This document shows positions 13,295 to 24,674 of a DNA stretch of 64,000 nucleotides, in pieces (within the stretch, counting starts at the first letter, position 1; each line of letters opens with the position of its first letter). A program made the position numbers and the translations under genes. Below the pieces are notes generated by a model, which saw only the letters and a list, made by a program, of their open reading frames with translations, did no database searches and had not been told where the DNA came from. Where the stretch lies: contig NW_026946671.1 of the NCBI RefSeq assembly GCF_035222485.1, forward strand, positions 372,001-436,000, in the 5' to 3' direction. This DNA is from Podospora pseudoanserina. Its lineage: Eukaryota; Ascomycota; Sordariomycetes; Sordariales; Podosporaceae.

Positions 13295-13480
13295 CGCTCC
13301 CGGATTTATAATTTAGAATTTTGCACTCGACAATGACTGGAGGTTTGGTGCAGTGGTATTTACGAGGGACGCCTGAGTATTATTACTATTGACCGATCCT
13401 TCCGGGGGAGATTAAGTGGTACCACCTACTTCCAGCCAACTGACGGGTTCGAGCCGAGGTTGGGACACTGAAACTCTTTT
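13295..13480 (+). repeat. Diverged direct repeat, copy B (tRNA-promoter-like)
   Basis: About 186 bp. The A-box-like TGGTGCAGTGG starts at 13346 and matches the TRGYNNARNNG consensus; the B-box-like GGTTCGAGCCG starts at 13446. The 100-bp spacing between the boxes is exactly that of copy A. It ends in a T-rich tail. A functional tRNA was rejected because the 3' side does not pair with the presumed acceptor stem GGAGGTT. Confidence 0.4.
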
Positions 13481-13891
13481 TTATTTTTATTTTTTTATTC
13501 CCCCCCCCCCCTTCTTTGTGTTGACTTCCACTCATTTCCTTTGGACCCTTTCACTGCAACTAGCAGCTTGACTTATTTAATATTATTACTTGCCACCATC
13601 AAGTAGCTCTTCTTGTATTAACTTTTGCCTGTGATGTGTCCTTTGGGTGTTGGTATCATACCTTCATTTCGACCTTGGCTCTGACCCAATTCTAAATTGA
13701 TGTCCAACACCAACGAGCCAAAGCATCATCATCCATCCGCTACACCCGTAGTTTTGATGATCTTTTCTTTTCCCCCCTTTGACAATACCGTCCTCTCATT
13801 CTTCCCCCAACCACGGCTTTTATCCCACTTCTCCTTTGCCTTTCACAACCCCAAATCCCATATTCCTCCCCCATCTCCCTTTCCCGAACCC

Positions 13892-14464
13892 TCACATCAA
13901 CCCCCTAACAAACTGATCCAGCCCCAACTCAAAAAGCTCATTCCTCACCCCCTCACCCCCCTTGTGTTCCACCGGACTGAGCGGGTTCTTCACCACATAC
14001 TCCACCCACAGGTTGATATATATTTGATGCAGCACATTCCGCATGCTCAGCGTCGCCACGTCAGTCAGCATGACGAACCGCAGATTGGAGGCTGTCTCGT
14101 AGTAGTGGAGCTTGTACTGCGCGGTTCGGTAACTGATAAAGGCGTCGTCGGAGCCGCCGAGTTTGCGGACCATGTTTCGGAGGGAGAAGACGGTGCCAAA
14201 GATTAGTTTGGCGTTGTCGGAGGATTGTTTTTGGGTGAGGATGTTGGAGGTGGGTTGTTGTGGTGGTGGTTGTGGTGGTTGTTGGGGGTGGGAGTGGGTA
14301 GGGGGGAGGATGTCGGTGGAGGAGGCGGCGGGGGGGGGGAGCCAGGATTTGGAGTAGATGCATTCCGCTGGGGAGAGGTTGTTAGCAATATATAAGGGGC
14401 AGGGAGGGAGGGGGAGGGGGAACGCACTGTGCCGGTCGAAGATGTAGAAGGAGTAGACGACCAT
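13892..14464 (-). CDS. BET5: TRAPP complex subunit Bet5/TRAPPC1
   Basis: Small longin-fold core subunit of the TRAPP complexes, which act as exchange factors for Ypt1/Rab1 in ER-Golgi and autophagy traffic. Two exons, 14464-14428 and 14367-13892, with a 60-bp intron, join to 170 aa. The N-terminus MVVYSFYIFDRH joins TECIYSKSW, the diagnostic Bet5/TRAPPC1 start. The second half (GTVFSLRNMV, then KLHYYETASNLRFV) is the rest of the longin domain. Between them lies a Pro/His/Gln-rich insert of about 35 residues that makes the protein longer than the roughly 145-aa animal form. It is divergent from the CaMKK gene. Confidence 0.93.
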   Translation of the reverse strand: MVVYSFYIFDRHSAFPLPLPPCPLYIANNLSPAECIYSKSWLPPPAASSTDILPPTHSHPQQPPQPPPQQPTSNILTQKQSSDNAKLIFGTVFSLRNMVRKLGGSDDAFISYRTAQYKLHYYETASNLRFVMLTDVATLSMRNVLHQIYINLWVEYVVKNPLSPVEHKGGEGVRNELFELGLDQFVRGLM

Positions 14465-15444
14465 TTTCGGGTTTGGGCCGGCCGGGCCGCGCGCCGGGTT
14501 GAGGGGAGGATGGGGGAGAGAAGAGAGATGGGGGCGCGCGACGGCGGTGATGGGAGGGTTGGGTGGTGAGGGTGATTACTGGGTTTGTAGATCGATTTGG
14601 CTGGTATGGACAAGTTGATGCTCGGTAGTTTCCGTTGATGTCCCGAAGTGTCGGGCTTCGGTGACCCGCCTGCGGTTGACCTCCTTACCACGACGGGGTC
14701 CACACCGGGACCGGGGGTTATTTGCAGGCGTCTTGGCGGTGGCACACGGACCAGGGCACGATCCATCCAACGAACCAGTCCAGCGGCTCCCGTTTTGGTA
14801 AGCTGGTCGTCCTTCTCTTTTGGTTACTTAGAAGTCAATTCTCCATCGGTTTGATCATCATGTCGACAAGATACAGAAAGCTCGAGGAGCCGAAACGACG
14901 CTCAAAAACACAAACAAAAGGATTGGCCTGTTCCCGAGATGCACAGGACGGACCCAATGACGCAGTGAGGCTCCTGGACGGGATGTCGGTTGCAGGAAAG
15001 AGCGGGGTGGTGGGGGTGAGAGGGGCACTTGTCAATTTAGGGGGACCCTCCCCCTTCAGCTCTGCCCTATGAGGCCGAGCCAGAGCCCCGTCTCGTCAAG
15101 TTGTTGTTTGAGTTGGGCGACACCCTTTGTTGCCAAAGTTCAGTGTTACCCTCCGTTGTCGCCCAAGAATTCTTGTTGTGCAAAGACGGCCTTGCATAGG
15201 TGGATGAACGAAGAGAAGAGACCTAACCTCCATTCAGCAAAAGCGGCACTTTGCTTGGTTGGTTGGTGGCTGGACTGGACTATCGTCAGAGCATCACCCC
15301 AAGGACAAAACACCTTTTCTCTCTCTCAAACTCTCGGCCGGCCAAAGCGGCGCCCTTCTCCCCGGCCACTCCCATTTTTCTTGATTTTCCCCCTTGTCAT
15401 TATCGATCTGCAGCAGCCATATTAGAAGAGAGACATCCCTAAAA
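14465..15444. other. Divergent promoter region, BET5 and CaMKK
   Basis: No gene is supported. The 5' flank of the kinase is C/T-rich immediately before its ATG (about 15300-15420), a usual promoter and leader composition in these fungi. Confidence 0.5.
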
Positions 15445-17673
15445 ATGGCCGACCAAGAGACCTTCCCACCTCCCCAGCGAGCAGCAACTTACACGCTGCC
15501 ACTGCGACCTCGAATGGACGGCAGCGACGCGAGAGAATTCAGCTTGGGGCCAATGGCCGGCACCCCAGACGCACAACACGACCCGGCCGCAGTGCCCCGG
15601 GGCTTAGCCTCGCCAGACATATCCGTGGAATTCGCTGGCGATCACCACCTCGACAGCAGCTCTGATAAGCCAGAGCTGTTACATCCTCGCTCTGCGCCCC
15701 CTCACGTGCAGCACTTCCAGAGCCCTCTGAGACACCACAAACGGACACCTTCGGTTCATCGTGAAATCAAAGAGACGCTCAACGCTCATTCAGAGTACAC
15801 AAGTGACGATTCTGACGGCCGCTCTCACTTTCGCGTCAACCAGTATGTCATTAAGGAGGAGATTGGGCGCGGGTCGTATGGGGCCGTCCACCTTGCTTCT
15901 GATCAGTTTGGGAAAGAATATGTAGTCACCCCTCAACCCCTGTTTTCTCACCTCCTATGTTCTAATACCTCCTCCGCAGGCCGTGAAAGCCTTCTCCAAA
16001 GCCCGTCTCCGCAAACGCATACAATCCAACATCCTCCGCCATGGTCCGAGATCACTCGGCCGCTTCCCCTCTCGGGCTCCCTTTGGCGCCCCTGATCTCC
16101 CCATTGCCCGGTTGACAGACCAGCGAGCAAAGGAAGCGCAGGACCCCCTCTTTCTTATTCGTGAAGAGATCGCCGTCATGAAAAAGCTCAACCACCCCAA
16201 CCTAGTCCAGCTCATTGAGGTTCTCGACGACCCCGAAGAAGACACCCTGTACATGGTGCTGGAGATGTGCAAGAAGGGTGTCGTCATGAAAGTTGGTTTG
16301 GGCGAGTCAGCCGCGCCAATTGATGAAGAGCAGTGTAGGCATTGGTTCAGGGACTTGATCCTGGGTGTTGAATACCGTGAGTTTATCGCCACCGTCCCCC
16401 AATATGAAGGTCAAGTTGACATGTGAAAAGTGCATTCTCAGGGTGTAGTCCACAGGGATATCAAACCCGACAACTTGCTCCTCAACGAAGACGACGTTCT
16501 CAAAATTGTCGACTTTGGCGTCTCGGAGATGTTTGAGCAGTCCACCGACATGAAGACAGCCAAGAGCGCCGGGTCACCGGCTTTCTTACCTCCTGAGCTC
16601 TGTGTTGCCAAACATGGTGATGTGTCCGGCAAGGCAGCTGATATCTGGTCTATGGGCGTATCACTGTACTGTCTCCGCTACGGCAAGATCCCGTTTGAAA
16701 AGTTTGGAGTATTGGATATGTACGAAGCTATCCGGACAGAAGCCCCCTTTATTCCCGAGGGCGAGAACCCTTTATTTGTCGACCTGATGGGGAGGTTAAT
16801 GGAGAAGGACCCAGAGAAAAGAATCGCAATGGAGGAACTTCGGGTATGTCTGCCCTCTTCTTTTTTTTTTTCTTGTTTTTTTTTTCAAAAAAATTCCCCT
16901 CAAAGCTAACAAAATAGAACCACCCCTGGGTCACCAAAAACAACTCCGACCCCCTCCTCCCCACAGATGAAAATTGCACCGACCCCGTCGACCCCCCTAA
17001 CCCATTGGAAGTAAACCACGCTTTCACCCGACGAATGTCACATCTCATCTGTGTGATGAAGGCGATTCGCAAATTCAAGTCGTTGCTCTCTACGAATCCC
17101 AAGCCGCCAGGGTCACCATACCATCACTCCCCTCGCCCATCTGACACGGCTGATTTTGCCGCTTCTATTTTACGTGAGAGGCAGCAGTTTCTTCAGTCTC
17201 CACCTCCACACCTCATCCCACCCTCAACACCACCCCAGCCTTTGCTGCTGGGTATCGGCACTGGCGGATTGGATACGTTTAGCAGCAGTCATGATGATGC
17301 GGGACTGGGAGGGGGCCTGGGGATCGTGGCGGACAGCCCGACGGCGGCGGATTTCAATATTTTTGATAGGGCTTTTGATAAGGAGGTGGAGAGGATTAAG
17401 GGGATGAAGAGTAGGGATGGGGACGGAGGGACGACGATTTATCATACGAGGTTTAATGACCCCGAAGAGAAAAAGGAGGGGCTTTGGGGGTTGTTTAATA
17501 AGACTACTCAGCAGCAGAAGAGGAAGGATGAGGGCATTAGTGGGTTTGCAGAGTTGGTCAGGGTTGCTGTCGCTAGGGAGAAGGAGAAGGAGAAGGAGAA
17601 GGAAAGCAAGAAGGGGGCTGGTGGTGAGGAGGAGAAGCCAGCGGGAGAAGGGGACCAAGGCAAGACGGAGTGA
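15445..17673 (+). CDS. CaMKK-type serine/threonine kinase (Ssp1/CmkC/Sak1-like)
   Basis: Upstream kinase of the calcium/calmodulin-kinase-kinase family, expected to phosphorylate the activation loop of Snf1/AMPK or CaMK. Exons 15445-15921, 15980-16376, 16431-16843 and 16918-17673 join in frame to 680 aa. The kinase domain begins near residue 130 (EIGRGSYGAVHLA), with the ATP lysine at 162, HRD 299-301 and the DFG aspartate at 319. Two features are typical of CaMKK: a basic/proline-rich insert after the ATP lysine (about 175-205, ending APDLPIARL) and the activation-loop string SAGSPAFLPPELC. The C-terminal tail is long and rich in Lys and Glu. Splicing is clear because each exon breaks inside a conserved kinase motif. 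Confidence 0.9.
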
Positions 17674-19087
17674 TGTACAGTCAAAGTTTGAAAAAGGGAG
17701 GTGGGAAAGTTTTGCCATTGGATATTTTACAACAGCGAAAACAGCGGCTCAGGATAATTCACATGAAAGAGAGGTGGAAAAGGAAGGGGATATTGAAGTT
17801 TCAAGCGAGGGGTTAAGATGAGGACAAGCAGCGAAGTAGTAGCATTAATACCACAACAAAGGGGTGGGGAGGGGTGAACGGGCTTAGTATAACCAAGCGA
17901 GTGTGTTTCTTATTTATTGTTTGACTTTTTGGGGCAGGATTGTCTTTGTTATGTGTCAGGTTGGATCTCTGACGGTTGCTATATCTCTTTCTGTCATTGG
18001 AGAAAAGCAAATGATGCACACATTAAAGGCGGCTGGCGGTGGTAATTTTGATATACCTCAATAGTTTGACAAGTTTGGCTTTGGAATACCTTGTTTTTTC
18101 TTCATATTTACTTCTTCAGTCTTTGAACTTCTTCTTAGAGATACATAAGAATGTATGCCTCGGCTGCTTCGTGGTTTGCACACCCTGGGAGAGGGAGTAA
18201 TGAAGCAACCAGACTCAACCGGAGCTCCCACGTAGTAAGCCTGCCATACCGGAACTTCCGACAGAAAGACCTTCAGTTGGCCGTTTTATCGTCGTCACAA
18301 ATACCATACGAGCACTTCACCAGTTGGGGTTCCCAATCAGCACAGCCCAGCCACTCCCACAGCCTCGACTCTGACCATAAAAAGCCGCGCTCACATGCAA
18401 AGTCCCGAGTGCCATACCTTTAAATCAAGCCTGCCTCTGGCTGACCGAGTGAGTGAGTGAGTGAGGTAAGCACAACCATCAACCACAGCCCCATCACGTC
18501 AACACTCCAAACCAAACTGCCAGCCTCACCCATCTCATATGACACTTACAAGTGGTCTTATCCCGTGTCCTATACCGCTCCGCTCTGACAATTCCCGTCT
18601 CCGTTCACGGAAGAACAGGACCCAAATCCAGAAGAGCACAACATTTCACATGTATCCAAACAAAAAGTCCCGTATAACACAACAGCACTTTCCACCGCAA
18701 AAAGGCCAAGCTCAACAAGGTTCCCCCCAACATCCTGGGCGTTTCTTGTTTTCTTGCCGCCACGGGCCTTGGCAAAAGCTTGTCTCGATCGGAATACCCA
18801 CACTTGAAAGCATCCCCCTGCCACTCAACCCTTTATGAATGCGCGGTGGAAAGTGCTCTTCCACGGAAAAAAACACCGGATGTCAAAGCAGATTTCCGCG
18901 GTGAAAATGCCAAGGAGAATATACATATGTACGGATGCTGTACATATACATCTTGCCGGTCCTTGTGTGCTGTGCAGTGGTTGCAACAAGCCAGGCCCGG
19001 TCGCATGCAAGCACGTACGTACATACAGTCCTTTCTTGCGGTGTGTGTGCGGAAAAGGGGGAATGAATGGCAGGCCGGCCCCCCGGA

Positions 19088-19116
19088 TGTGTGTGTGTGT
19101 GTGTGTGTGTGTGTGT
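19088..19116. repeat. (TG)n microsatellite
   Basis: A perfect TG dinucleotide run of about 14 units in the intergenic region between the two kinases. Confidence 0.95.
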
Positions 19117-21989
19117 CTTTTCAGCGAGTTATCTCAACCACGTGTATGTAGCGAGTAAATACGTACGTCCATCCGGATGTCGCGGTGAGAAAACCACTCT
19201 CTCCCCGTTCCTTGGAAACACTTGCCATCAAATGTGTGATGAGTATTGGCTCCAATGGGACCCAACAGTAACCACGCCAGAACCCAAAAGGTTTCGATTC
19301 GAGTAAGTTCACATGTCAAGACATGGCCCCGTTGAAAGCGCACACCGCAGAATACTCCGTGGTGATAACGCCTGCCACTTTTTAGCTGCGTCTGTTAGTT
19401 CAACCCTCCAACCAGCCCCTCCTTCCTCGAAGTCCCCAAAGGGAGAGCAGAACCTCCCACCACGCAACGCATTAGCTGGTTGGTGACTTGACCAGAAAGC
19501 CAGACCCAAAGTAAACTACTTGGATAGCCGCTCTCACCTTCTTCTCGACCTAAATGCTACTGCTGCTGTGAAACTCCTCATGGTCATCCGACGGGCCGGT
19601 GGGTTGTTCAACACCATCGTCCCCCACAAGCTTCATGCCAAGAACCAGGTCATGGGGTTCTCAAAAGAGTTGTTGTGTCCCAAAGCACCGGGTAAAAGAG
19701 GGGGGAGAGGGGAAAAAAAAACAAAAAACACAAGGAGATCTAATCTACAAGAGGCTCGAAACATTCCCATGTTTGCACGAGATGGGAGAAAGGGGCAAAA
19801 AGTAGGAGGACCTTCGGCTCCTCCAATGCAGGCCAAGAAAAGACCAATATCAGGTCCCTTAACCGCAACCGCCCATCGGATGCTGATGCTCCCTTTGATG
19901 ATGGACAGAGCGGAAGAGCTCCGAGTGGAGGGGGTTGTGCCACCACACAACACAAAACGATGTTCAAGTGATGGTGGTATTGGAAAGGGGGGTGAGAGAA
20001 GAGGGTGAGGAGGAAGATGGCGATTCTCGTGACTGGGTCAATTGGCCAATTGGTCGCTGAGGCCGGGTTGCTGACAATTGCTGAAGCATGATGATGAGAG
20101 AATGCGACGAAAAAGCAGACTTGAAAGAGGAGGGAAGGGAAGGGGGAAAATGCCTCATAGACAACAGGTTTCATGCTCGAATAGGGAGAAATGGTTGATC
20201 GATGCTGCGTAGAGGTCGCAGGGCCCTGTCCGCACAACGTTGTGGACTATCGTATGTGGCCATGGGCTGAAGCAGTGGTCAGTCAACGGCACACCTGCGT
20301 CAGGGCCTGGTCGCCGGCCACGTTTTGATGCTGGAAAGGATCCCGAGGGTGGGATGGGAGATGGGAGTGAGAGGTAACTGGAAGATGTGACCAATTTCCA
20401 GCCAATTTGGGGTGGAAGTTCCGGGACAAGAGTTGCTCTCGCTTCGGCGGGCACCTCCTCCCCGTCCGGCCGTGTGTGCCCCCGCACCTGCCCCAGAACA
20501 AAGAGCCGGGAGGCCGCCCACGGCGCCAACGAGGCCGGCACCGGGGGGGGGGAGGGCGCATGGTGTTTTTGATGGGGCTGGTGGAAACAAAAGATGCGTT
20601 GCCAAGGCCGGCGAATCTGTGCGGATGTCCCTCTTGGGGATCATCGGGTGGATACAGGAGAACGTTGCTCTGCCAAGACTGCGCCTAGGGCGTGTAAGTG
20701 CGGGTTATTGGGTTGGCTTTTTGCAACTTTGACTGATGGGCCTGTTGACAATTGATCGGTCATGAGATGCAGAGTTGTATAAAAAGAACGCAACAGAAGC
20801 TTTTCGTTGTGTGTTTGAAGTGGAGAGACATCCCACATTTCGTGGTTTTCATCGTGGCTGCCCTCGCCCATCATCTCGCCGGCCCAAAGCAGTTACGAAA
20901 TCGCAACAGCTGCAGGTGCCTTGCATGAATAGGGATGGATCCAGTGGAGGTTGTTTTTTCAGAATTTCACTGAGAGAGCAAGAACAAACCTTGAATTCAG
21001 CGAGATCCAAACGAAATAGCCAATGACAGGACAGGCAAATCTAACCATGGGGGTCTAGAATTTGCCTTTTGACAGCAGGGCCGAGGCTGGGGAGCACAGC
21101 ATATATCAAAAAAGGAGGGCGTCACAAGCGGCTGCACACAGGGAAGTTTCTTTGGGGGGTTTTAGAATATTGGGTATCTTTTGTGCCGAAAAAGGATGGC
21201 GGAGAAGAAGGTCTGGAGCAAGCTGGGGCACGGCCGGGCAGGCTCACGGCCGAAGAAATGACCCAGGTGTTTGGCTCCCCTGGCTGCTTTCAGACAAAGA
21301 AGGGACAGAAGTTTGAGCCTCCATTCGGATATCGTAGGGCTTATTACATAACGTGGAATTCACGAAAAGAAGTTGTGGTTGGTTTTTTTTTGAGGTTTCC
21401 CGCCACCTTAGAGTCACTTCCTTGTTTCTCACAGGTACTGCGCACAAGTACCTCCATACATGCACGATAGGTTGTGGTACGTACCACTCTACCCCATCCC
21501 ACGAGGGTGTTCCGTCCGTCCCTTATTCACGTCCCCCTGGTAATTTGTTGCCATACGGTACAAGAGTACATGTTTGGCTGTTGGGAGGAGAAGGCTGTCC
21601 TAAAGCGGACCTGTTTCCTTTTCCCCTTTCACTGGACTGATCAGACTCACCGCCCGTACGCGGTGACGAGAGAGGGGTTGCAGCTTGCCGTGCAGAAAGA
21701 AGATTGCAGCTTGCTGACGTCTCGGAACTATAAGGCTGCGAGCTTCGATCAGCAAGCAGGCCGTGTTGGTTTGGCCCTTCCATCTCCTTCTCACCAACGG
21801 CCGGTCGTTGCCTGTCCTCAGGCCTGCGTCTCGCGCCCATAGATCTTCTACCTCGGTCATCCAAGGAAGAGACTGGCGAAGAGTGAGAGGGCCAGCCAGC
21901 CAGTCCGGTCTGTCAAAGACTCCTCCATACCCCCATCAGCCGACGGCATTTTTGCCCCCGCTCTGTCCAACCCGGCGAGCTCTTTTTAC

Positions 21990-22030
21990 CTGAACCTTTA
22001 CCTTTACCTTTACCGTTACCTACCTTTACT
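21990..22030. repeat. CTTTAC-type short tandem repeat in kinase promoter
   Basis: Four to five imperfect copies of (C)CTTTAC, broken by one CCGTTACC unit, immediately before the C/T-rich leader of the HAL-type kinase. Confidence 0.7.
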
Positions 22031-22188
22031 TCAAGCCCCAAACCGGAGGGGAAAGCAACAGCACGAACCAGTCACTACACAAATTTTACCCTCGCCCTCA
22101 ACCCTCTTACATAACCAATAACAAACCGAAACTGGCTCTCTGTGTCACTTCTTCAAGCTCTCCTCAGCCATTACTTGACCGATTCACC

Positions 22189-22254
22189 ATGTCCGATTCA
22201 ATCCTCCTGACCAAGAAGTCATCATCCGGAACCCTGCTCCTCGGCCACTACTAA
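22189..22254 (+). other. Upstream ORF (21 codons) in the leader of the HAL-type kinase
   Basis: It starts with ATG in a strong context (CACCATG) and ends with TAA after 21 codons (MSDSILLTKK...LLLGHY). It lies about 450 nt upstream of the main ATG at 22703, inside pyrimidine-rich sequence that looks transcribed. No donor site allows it to be a first coding exon. If it is in the mRNA it would reduce initiation at the main ORF. The transcription start is not known. Confidence 0.4.
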
Positions 22255-22702
22255 TATCTTGGAAGAGCCACCCTATCATATCAAAAGCCCCAGGAGCAAT
22301 TCCCATTTCAGCGATTCACTCGCCTCCCGAGCTCCACTTTTGCAGCACTCCACATCAACGACTTCTTGATTTTCGGCTCGCGCTGCTTCTTCCCCCTACC
22401 TCTTACTCCCACAGACTTTTCCCCGTCTGTCCCCGACAGAACTCAGCAGCGACAACAACAAAAAACCTTGGCAGTTTTGGTCGTTATAACAGGATAGCCC
22501 TGGGCTCTGCCCACCAAGACCACAAGGCGCGTTCGCCGCCACTACCATCACTGCTGCCCTGCCTTTGCTCTTGCATAAGCGCAGTGACTGAAACCACCCG
22601 ACTCGCTTACCTCTTTGCCCGCTCCAGCACTGCGGCACCCGCCATCAATATTCTCCTACAGCACCGTCCAAGAAGCCCAGCGCTCTTCTCGCATACCTAA
22701 AC

Positions 22703-24250
22703 ATGTCAACCACCGCCGATGCCAAGCCTCCCTCCACGAGGTCCTCCCAGGCCCCGTCAATCAAGTCGGTCGATATCCCGCCCAGGTCTCCCAACTTGAA
22801 CGGTTTGACCGAGCAGCCCGCAAAGCCCGTGGAGAAGGCGTCTGTAAAAGACCGTCTGACACGCATGTTCTCGACCAGAGACGCTGCCTCTCGCGCCGCA
22901 TCCACCGACGGCAAGCCCACTCCCAGCACCGGCACCCCTGGCAACACTTCCCCGCCGCCCTCGAGGCCCTCGGCCCCAGAACGTAAGGGTTCGATTGCGT
23001 CAGACAAGTCGCCCGCCCCGACCACTGCGACAGCGAGCAAGTCCAAATTGGCAAACGGCAAGGATGGCCACTTGCAGCGCTTCATGCTTCTCCCAGATCC
23101 TCCCGGAGGACACGAGCACCACCTCAAGTCGTCGCGTCGCCAGGAGAGGTTAACCGACATGATCAAGGGGCTGCTCGGCCGGAAGTCTGAACCGCAGCAT
23201 GCGGCGCCCGAGAATGACCTTTCGCTCGTCTCCAACTGGGTCGACAATCTGAAGCGGGAAAAGGAAGGAGGCTCTTCGGCTTCGGACAAGAAGGCGGCGA
23301 ACGGAGCCGGTGGCTTGGTGGAGAAGTACGGCAAGTGCCAGGAGGTGGTGGGCCGCGGCGCTTTCGGCATCGTAAGAATTTCCCACAAGAAGATGGAGAA
23401 TGGTGTCGGCGAGAAGCTGTTCGCCGTCAAGGAGTTCCGCAGGCGTCCGGAGGAGACCGAAAAGAAGTATAGTAAACGTCTTACGGCCGAGTTCTGCATC
23501 TCTTCGTCTCTCCGCCATCCTAATGTCATCCACACGCTGGACCTGGTTAAGGACTCAAAGGGCGACTATTGCGAGGTGATGGAGTTCTGCGCCGGTGGTG
23601 ATCTTTACACCCTTGTCCTGGCCGCAGGCAAGCTCGAGGTTCAGGAGGCGGACTGCTTCTTCAAGCAGATGATGCGTGGCGTGGAATACATGCACGAGAT
23701 GGGAGTTGCCCATCGCGATCTGAAGCCAGAAAACTTGCTTCTCACCACCAACGGCGGGCTCAAAATTACGGATTTCGGAAACGGAGAGTGTTTCCGCATG
23801 GCCTGGGAGAACGATGCGCACATGGTGTCGGGCTTGTGCGGCTCAGCCCCTTACATTGCTCCAGAGGAGTACATCGACAGGGAATTTGATGCCCGCGCTG
23901 TGGACGTCTGGGCTTGCGGTGTCATTTACATGGCTATGCGGACTGGTCGTCACCTCTGGCGTGTGGCCAAGAAGGACGAGGATGAATTCTATGATCGGTA
24001 CCTTGAAGGACGGAGGGATGAAGCGGGCTATGGCCCGATAGAGTCGTTGCACAGGGTAAGTGCGATTGTGAACCATTACACTCTTTTGACTCGCATTAAC
24101 CCACCATCCCCCATTTAGGCCCGCTGCAGGAATGTGATTTACTCCATCCTCGACCCAAATCCGTCTAGAAGAATCACAGCCTCGCAAGTCCTCAAATCTG
24201 AGTGGGGCCGTGAGATAAAACTGTGCAAGGCTGGTGAAGAAGGTCTTTAA
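22703..24250 (+). CDS. HAL4/SAT4-type serine/threonine kinase
   Basis: Member of the fungal NPR/HAL5 kinase family, which in yeast controls potassium transport and nutrient permease stability. Exons 22703-24055 and 24119-24250 join in phase 0 to 494 aa. The N-terminal 200 residues are Ser/Pro/Lys-rich, with an RLTRMFSTRD block and a LQRFMLLPDPP block. The kinase domain runs from about 209 to the end: GRGAFG 217-222, ATP lysine K243, AHRDLKPENLLL around 336-347, DFG 357-359, SAPYIAPEE 381-389. The NGECFRM segment after DFG and the GRHLW segment are usual in HAL4/SAT4 kinases. The last exon encodes the end of the C-lobe. A long leader with an upstream ORF precedes it. Confidence 0.88.
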
Positions 24251-24466
24251 CACGAGCTCCGTCAGGCTGGATCGAAATTGGAATGATGTTGTTGTTTATG
24301 TATAAAATAGCATTATCCGAGGGAGAACCACGTCTGGCGGGGCAAACAAACCGAAACAAAAAAACAAAAACAAAAAAAACAAAAAAAAACACAGACCTTT
24401 TTTTTCTTCTTTTCTTCACTTGTTGTTTTTTCGACAGAAGATTCATATCAAATACCTATTAGTTCT

Positions 24467-24548
24467 TTCTTCTTCTTCTTCTTCTTCTTCTTTTTCTTCT
24501 TCTTCTTCTTCTTCTTCTTCGTTTTCTACTACTACTACTACTACTACC
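24467..24548. repeat. (TTC)n followed by (CTA)n microsatellite
   Basis: About 54 bp of TTC units, interrupted once by a T run near 24491, then after a short spacer seven CTA units, all downstream of the HAL-type kinase. Confidence 0.9.
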
Positions 24549-24635
24549 ACAGCGCGCGCCTCTCATGACATATCATGAGGCACCTTTCATTCTATTTCAC
24601 GAAGCGAAATGACGACGACACTCTCACATGGCGAA

Positions 24636-24674
24636 GCACACATACACACACATACACACACACACACACACACA
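24636..24674. repeat. (CA)n microsatellite
   Basis: A CA-rich run with two CATA interruptions. Confidence 0.9.

Larger units (their letters stand above)
12455..13891. other. Convergent intergenic region, LRR gene to BET5
   Basis: It contains the 3' ends of two convergent genes and no supported protein gene. Its distinctive content is a pair of diverged direct repeats (listed separately), followed by a C10-type homopolymer near 13500. Confidence 0.6.
17674..22702. other. 5-kb intergenic region upstream of the HAL-type kinase
   Basis: No protein gene is supported. It contains the CaMKK 3' flank, a (TG)n microsatellite at 19088-19116, CTTTAC-type repeats at 21990-22030, and a C/T-rich leader-like segment from about 22030 with a small upstream ORF. 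The other open frames are short, lack start contexts, and show no family resemblance that I recognise. Confidence 0.55.

Noticed and set aside
13339-13470. Intron-containing tRNA gene
   Set aside because: The A and B boxes fit, but the presumed 5' acceptor GGAGGTT has no AACCTCC partner and the T stem mismatches, so it is listed as a repeat instead.
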